64,000 nt of DNA from Marifrigoribacter sp965178585. GTDB lineage: Bacteria > Bacteroidota > Bacteroidia > Flavobacteriales > Flavobacteriaceae. Below the pieces are notes generated by a model that was not told the origin of the DNA, ran no database searches, and saw only the letters and a program-made list of their open reading frames with translations. Positions 60,772-64,000 of this stretch are shown one piece after another; positions within the stretch are counted from its first letter, which is position 1, and every line of letters begins with the position of its first letter. Location: the NCBI GenBank assembly GCA_965178585.1, contig OZ238267.1:1612001-1676000 (forward strand). The letters run 5' to 3'. The translations under genes and the position numbers were made by a program.

Positions 60772-61415
60772 TAATTTATAAAAGCATAGTTTATAATATT
60801 TGCTCCCATCCGTAAAGCTTTAATCCTAACTTCTTGTGGGTCGTTATGAATTTCAGGGTTTTCCCAACCATCTCCTAAATCACTCTCAAATGTGTATAGT
60901 AATATTAAACGTCCTTCTTCAAATATTCCAAATGCTTGAGGCCTACTTTTATCGTGTTCATGTATTTTTGGTAAACCTTGTGGAAAAGAGAAGGGTTCTT
61001 TAAATATGAGATGTGTTCTTGGCAATTCTTTTAATTCTTTATTTGGAAAAATTTTCACCAATTCCTTTCGTAAGTATTCATCCATCCCGTAGTTATCATC
61101 GATATGTAAAAATCCACCACTTAGCATATAGTCCCTAAGGTTTTTAGCTTCTTCTTCAGTGAAGAAAACATTACCGTGTCCTGTCATATGTACAAAAGGA
61201 TAATCAAATAATTCAACACTAATTGGTGTAACCACTTGAGGACTTTTAGAAATACTAGTATTTATTTGTTCGTTGCAAAACTTTATTAAGTTTGGTAATG
61301 CCGTTGGGTTACTGTACCAATCTCCACCACCTCCATATTTTATTACAGCAATGTCTTGAGCTGTTATTTTAATTGAAATCAAAAATAGAATTATAAATAA
61401 ATTTCTTTTAATCAT
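60771..61415 (-). CDS. DUF4159 domain-containing secreted protein
   Basis: The 214-residue protein starts at the ATG at 61415 with a signal peptide (MIKRNLFIILFLISIKITAQ). Three residues upstream another ATG is in frame. It is a DUF4159 domain: GGGGDWYSNPTALPNL, VHMTGHGNVFFTEEEA, GGFLHIDDNYGMDEYLRKE and FEEGRLILLYTFESDLGDGWE. The fold is related to glutamine-amidotransferase-like (ThuA-type) proteins. The HIDDNYG segment is conserved. No enzyme activity has been shown, to my knowledge. It is the first gene of the coupled minus-strand run with TrmH, AI-2E and the THUMP-like gene. Confidence 0.85.
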   Translation of the reverse strand: MIKRNLFIILFLISIKITAQDIAVIKYGGGGDWYSNPTALPNLIKFCNEQINTSISKSPQVVTPISVELFDYPFVHMTGHGNVFFTEEEAKNLRDYMLSGGFLHIDDNYGMDEYLRKELVKIFPNKELKELPRTHLIFKEPFSFPQGLPKIHEHDKSRPQAFGIFEEGRLILLYTFESDLGDGWENPEIHNDPQEVRIKALRMGANIINYAFIN

Positions 61416-61498
61416 AGATATCAAAAGTACAAATTATAAGGAAAAGTTTAATAGAATGTTTTTATATAATGTTAGATTATTACGTATTCGTAAATTAT

Positions 61499-62212
61499 CT
61501 AAATTTCATTAATAAAAGCGACACTATGACAAGCTACTATTGCTGCTGTTTCAGTTCGTAATCTACTATTACCAAGTGTTACTGGTGTAAAACCTGATTT
61601 AATAGATTGTTTAATTTCATTATTTGAAAAATCTCCTTCAGGACCAATTAGGATGATAGTATCACTATTTGGTACTAAAACTTTTTTTAAGGATTTCTTA
61701 TCAGTCTCTTCACAATGTGCTATTAATTTATGATTAGAATTGTTTTGTTGCATTTCTAAAAAATTAGAAAGTGAGGTAGCATTATTTATTTTCGGTAAAT
61801 ATGCTTTTAAAGATTGTTTCATTGCACTTTGTATTTTCTTTTCAAAGCGTTCTAGTTTAATTATTTTCCTTTCACTATGATCGCAGATAATAGGAGTTAT
61901 TTCAGTAACACCAATTTCTGTAGCTTTTTCTAAAAACCACTCGTAACGATCATTCAATTTTGTTGGAGCTACAGCTAAATGAAGAGAATAGGGAAGAGGT
62001 TCTTGTTTGCTTACTTCTAAAACGGTTGCTATACAACGCTTTGGGCTTGATTGTAATAATTTTACTTTAAAAAATGACCCTTTCCCATTAGTAAGGTTTA
62101 ATATAGCTCCTTCTTGTTTCCTAAGAACTTTATTTATATGCCTACTTTCTTCCTTATCAAAAATAATTTCTTTGGAAGTCTCTGTAATTAATGGATTATA
62201 AAACAATTGCAT
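61499..62212 (-). CDS. rsmE: 16S rRNA (uracil1498-N3)-methyltransferase RsmE
   Basis: RsmE methylates U1498 in 16S rRNA. The 237-residue protein combines an N-terminal PUA-like part (SRHINKVLRKQEGAILNLTNG) with a SPOUT domain: HLAVAPTKLNDRYEWFLEKATEIGVTEI, ERKIIKLERFEKK, IGPEGDFSNNEI and LGNSRLRTETAAI. These are diagnostic. It begins 1 base from the TfoX-like gene's end, so the two share a transcript; tsaD is upstream on the same strand. Confidence 0.95.
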   Translation of the reverse strand: MQLFYNPLITETSKEIIFDKEESRHINKVLRKQEGAILNLTNGKGSFFKVKLLQSSPKRCIATVLEVSKQEPLPYSLHLAVAPTKLNDRYEWFLEKATEIGVTEITPIICDHSERKIIKLERFEKKIQSAMKQSLKAYLPKINNATSLSNFLEMQQNNSNHKLIAHCEETDKKSLKKVLVPNSDTIILIGPEGDFSNNEIKQSIKSGFTPVTLGNSRLRTETAAIVACHSVAFINEI

Positions 62213-62213
62213 A

Positions 62214-62549
62214 TTATAGGGAGCTTTTAATTAAAGCATGTTCGATACCTAGTTCAACCCATTTTTGAAGTTTTACTTCGGTATCAAATCCTTTTTCAGT
62301 TACAAAAATAAATTCTTTCATAGGTTTTCCTGTAAAATCCATAGGTTCAACATATGGCATTTCAAGAACCTTCTCCATTTTTTCAGAAACTACGCGTACC
62401 ATTAATCGTTGTTTGGTTTCACCAACACACATTTTTCCTTTATATAAAAAACAATTTCCACCAAACATTCTTTTTTCAACTACATCTTTATTCCAAGGAA
62501 TTAAGGAAGCTTGAATACGTTTTACTATTTCTATTGATGTATGATTCAT
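62214..62549 (-). CDS. TfoX N-terminal domain protein
   Basis: The 111-residue protein is a single TfoX/Sxy N-terminal domain: EKRMFGGNCFLYKGKMCVG (MFGG motif) and ERLMVRV-type QRLMVRVVSEKM, with MDFTGKPMKEFIFV near the end. In proteobacteria, TfoX regulates competence, but single-domain versions like this are widespread and of unknown function; no competence genes are in the window. It lies between tsaD (11 bases) and rsmE (1 base) and appears co-transcribed with them. Confidence 0.88.
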   Translation of the reverse strand: MNHTSIEIVKRIQASLIPWNKDVVEKRMFGGNCFLYKGKMCVGETKQRLMVRVVSEKMEKVLEMPYVEPMDFTGKPMKEFIFVTEKGFDTEVKLQKWVELGIEHALIKSSL

Positions 62550-62560
62550 ATAAAACAGGA

Positions 62561-63598
62561 TTAATATTCCATTCTGGCTTTAGCGACAATATCGTTTTCT
62601 GCAAATAGTTGTTTTTTGTATTTTAATTCACCTACTATTGCAATCATTGCGGCATTATCTGTACAGTATTCAAATTTAGGAATATGAACTTTCCAACCCT
62701 GTTTTTTTTCTGCAGATTTTAAAGCATTTCTAATACCAGAATTTGCAGATACTCCACCACCTATTGCAATTTCTTTAATTCCTGTTTCTTTTACAGCATT
62801 TTTAATTTTGTCCATCAAATATTCAACAATGGTATATTGTAAGCTTGCACAAATATCATTTAGATTGTTTTTTATAAAGTCAGGATCTTCTTTTGTATTT
62901 CTTTCTACAAAATATAGCACAGATGTTTTTAAGCCACTAAAGCTAAAATCCAAAGGTCCTACTTTGGGTTTTGGAAAAGGAAAAGCCTTAGGATTACCAG
63001 TTTGCGAATATTTATCTATTAATGGACCTCCAGGATAGGGAAGGCCTAATAATTTAGCACTTTTATCGAATGCTTCTCCAACAGCATCATCCAATGTTTG
63101 ACCAATAACTTCCATTTTAAAATAGTCGGTAACTTTTACAATTTGGGTGTGGCCTCCGCTTATTGTCAATGCTAAAAATGGGAAAGTTGGAGTTGTGTGT
63201 CCTTCTGTCTTAATAAAATGCGCTAAAATATGGGCTTGCATATGGTTTACATCAATCAATGGAATGTTTAATCCCATTGCTAAAGACTTTGAAAATGAGG
63301 TTCCTACCAAAAGTGATCCCATTAAACCAGGACCTCTTGTAAAAGCTATGGCATTTAGCTGATTTTTGTCGATATTTGCTTTCTTTAGAGCTTGTTGTAC
63401 AACTGGCACAATATTTTGTTGATGAGCTCTAGAAGCAAGTTCAGGAACAACACCACCGTATTCTTCATGAATACTTTGAGTTGCTACAACATTTGATAGA
63501 ATAACTCCGTTTTTTATAACGGCAGCAGCAGTATCATCACAAGAGGATTCGATACCTAAAATATATGTTTGTTTTGGTGTCAAAATAAAAAAGGGCAT
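62561..63598 (-). CDS. tsaD: tRNA N6-adenosine threonylcarbamoyltransferase TsaD
   Basis: TsaD transfers threonylcarbamoyl onto A37 of ANN-reading tRNAs, with TsaB and TsaE. The 345-residue ASKHA protein has GIESSCDDTAAAV, the metal site HMQAHILAHF (His-x3-His), LTISGGHTQIV, the SFSGLKT motif and GGVSANSGIR. All are intact. The ATG at 63598 adds a short MPFFI stretch; a TTG five codons further in (63581-63583) gives MTPKQTYILG, which fits family N-termini equally well. It faces away from tamB. Essential in most bacteria. Confidence 0.95.
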   Translation of the reverse strand: MPFFILTPKQTYILGIESSCDDTAAAVIKNGVILSNVVATQSIHEEYGGVVPELASRAHQQNIVPVVQQALKKANIDKNQLNAIAFTRGPGLMGSLLVGTSFSKSLAMGLNIPLIDVNHMQAHILAHFIKTEGHTTPTFPFLALTISGGHTQIVKVTDYFKMEVIGQTLDDAVGEAFDKSAKLLGLPYPGGPLIDKYSQTGNPKAFPFPKPKVGPLDFSFSGLKTSVLYFVERNTKEDPDFIKNNLNDICASLQYTIVEYLMDKIKNAVKETGIKEIAIGGGVSANSGIRNALKSAEKKQGWKVHIPKFEYCTDNAAMIAIVGELKYKKQLFAENDIVAKARMEY

Positions 63599-63633
63599 AT
63601 TAATTGGTTGTAAAAATAAAACATTAAGGCCGT

Positions 63634-64000
63634 ATCAAAAAACTGAGAAAAATAATAAAAAGAATTCTTGCAATTATATTGTTAATAATAGCCTTTATTA
63701 TTATCACTTTATCTATTCCTACTGTCCAAACTTATATAGCAAAAAAAGTAACAACAAAATTAAATGAAGAATTTGGAACCAATATTAACATCAACCGATT
63801 GGGACTTAATTGGAAGGGTGAAGTAGATATTAGGGAAGTTTATATTGAGGATCACCATCAAGACACGTTGATTTACTCCAAAAGTCTTAAAACCAATTTA
63901 TTAAGTATTAAAAACTTGATAGATGGAACTTTAGAATTTGGCTTTATAGAATTAAATAAACCAAAATTTTATTTAAAAACTTATAAGGGCGAGGATAATG
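63634..64000 (+). CDS. tamB: Translocation and assembly module TamB, N-terminal fragment
   Basis: The frame runs off the window. It reads a basic stretch (KKLRKIIKR), a membrane anchor (ILAIILLIIAFIIITLSIP), then VQTYIAKKVTTKLNEEFGTN and a beta-rich body with LNWKGEVDIREVYIEDHHQD, as in TamB/AsmA-like phospholipid-transport or barrel-assembly proteins. In frame there is no ATG before the anchor: the nearest stop is at 63625-63627, followed by GGC CGT ATC AAA AAA CTG. Likely starts are ATC (63634) or CTG (63643, with six A before it); the first TTG (63679) would cut into the anchor. Confidence 0.8.
   Translation, partial: MKKLRKIIKRILAIILLIIAFIIITLSIPTVQTYIAKKVTTKLNEEFGTNININRLGLNWKGEVDIREVYIEDHHQDTLIYSKSLKTNLLSIKNLIDGTLEFGFIELNKPKFYLKTYKGEDN

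Noticed and set aside
1..64000. Mobile element, prophage, CRISPR or defence island
   Set aside because: No transposase, integrase, phage gene, regular repeat array or known defence protein was found; the only sign of insertion is the yedK 3'-end copy.

Overview
The window is AT-rich chromosomal DNA from a member of the Bacteroidota, most likely a marine-type Flavobacteriaceae. Evidence: a C-terminal type IX secretion sorting domain (38946-39839), Bacteroidota-type promoter boxes (TAnnTTTG), A-rich start contexts with no clear Shine-Dalgarno sequences, several Bacteroidota-restricted families (DUF4421, DUF4159, DUF4251, DUF3822, THUMP-like methyltransferase) and the kdsB-kdnB pair. The content is housekeeping. 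I see no prophage, insertion sequence, CRISPR array or defence locus.

Layout. 1-3689 (minus): ABC exporter, lptB, tatC, kdsD. 3879-9474: recQ, a cyclophilin-FKBP fusion, a thioredoxin-like protein, a CsaA-like protein, tryptophanase. 9574-16654 (plus): rpsA with a structured leader, then pyrR-pyrB-STAS-like-rnz-pdxH-sixA-ppx. 16651-21531: miaE, dnaX, RNase P RNA, rsmD, DUF3822 and a membrane protein. 21661-26213 (plus): RecD-like helicase, DUF4126, kdsB-kdnB, acyltransferase. 26260-29004 (minus): yebC, a sugar-nucleotide reductase-like protein, gcvT. 29171-35427 (plus): alkB, two unknown secreted proteins, a small TerB-like protein, GNAT, nnr. 35479-42495: TlpA-like lipoprotein, hutH, STAS-like protein, T9SS cargo, clpC. 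42754-48603: gyrA, TPR protein, NlpC/P60 protein, thiolase. 48738-52159: PgpH-like HD protein, YedK/HMCES, DUF4251 and a fragment of a yedK 3' end. 52175-57627: five predicted outer-membrane barrel proteins, two of them DUF4421 paralogues, with tRNA-Arg. 57685-57882: tRNA-Pro and tRNA-Ser. 57993-63598 (minus): THUMP-like methyltransferase, AI-2E permease, TrmH-family methyltransferase, DUF4159, rsmE, TfoX-like, tsaD. 63634-end: start of tamB.

Functional threads. Envelope and LPS biogenesis recurs (lptB, kdsD, kdsB, kdnB, tamB, barrel proteins). The kdsB-kdnB pair points to 8-amino-Kdo in the LPS core. RNA processing and modification is dense (rnz, miaE, rnpB, rsmD, TrmH family, rsmE, tsaD, THUMP-like).

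Most notable observations: a full-length THUMP-like methyltransferase gene with no ATG/GTG/TTG start; tamB with the same problem; an rpsA leader that can form an H-type pseudoknot; a 51-bp degenerate repeat of the yedK 3' end beyond DUF4251, resembling a displaced gene end; RecQ and DnaX that both lack their zinc-binding cysteines; and palindromes at the gcvT and alkB 5' ends.
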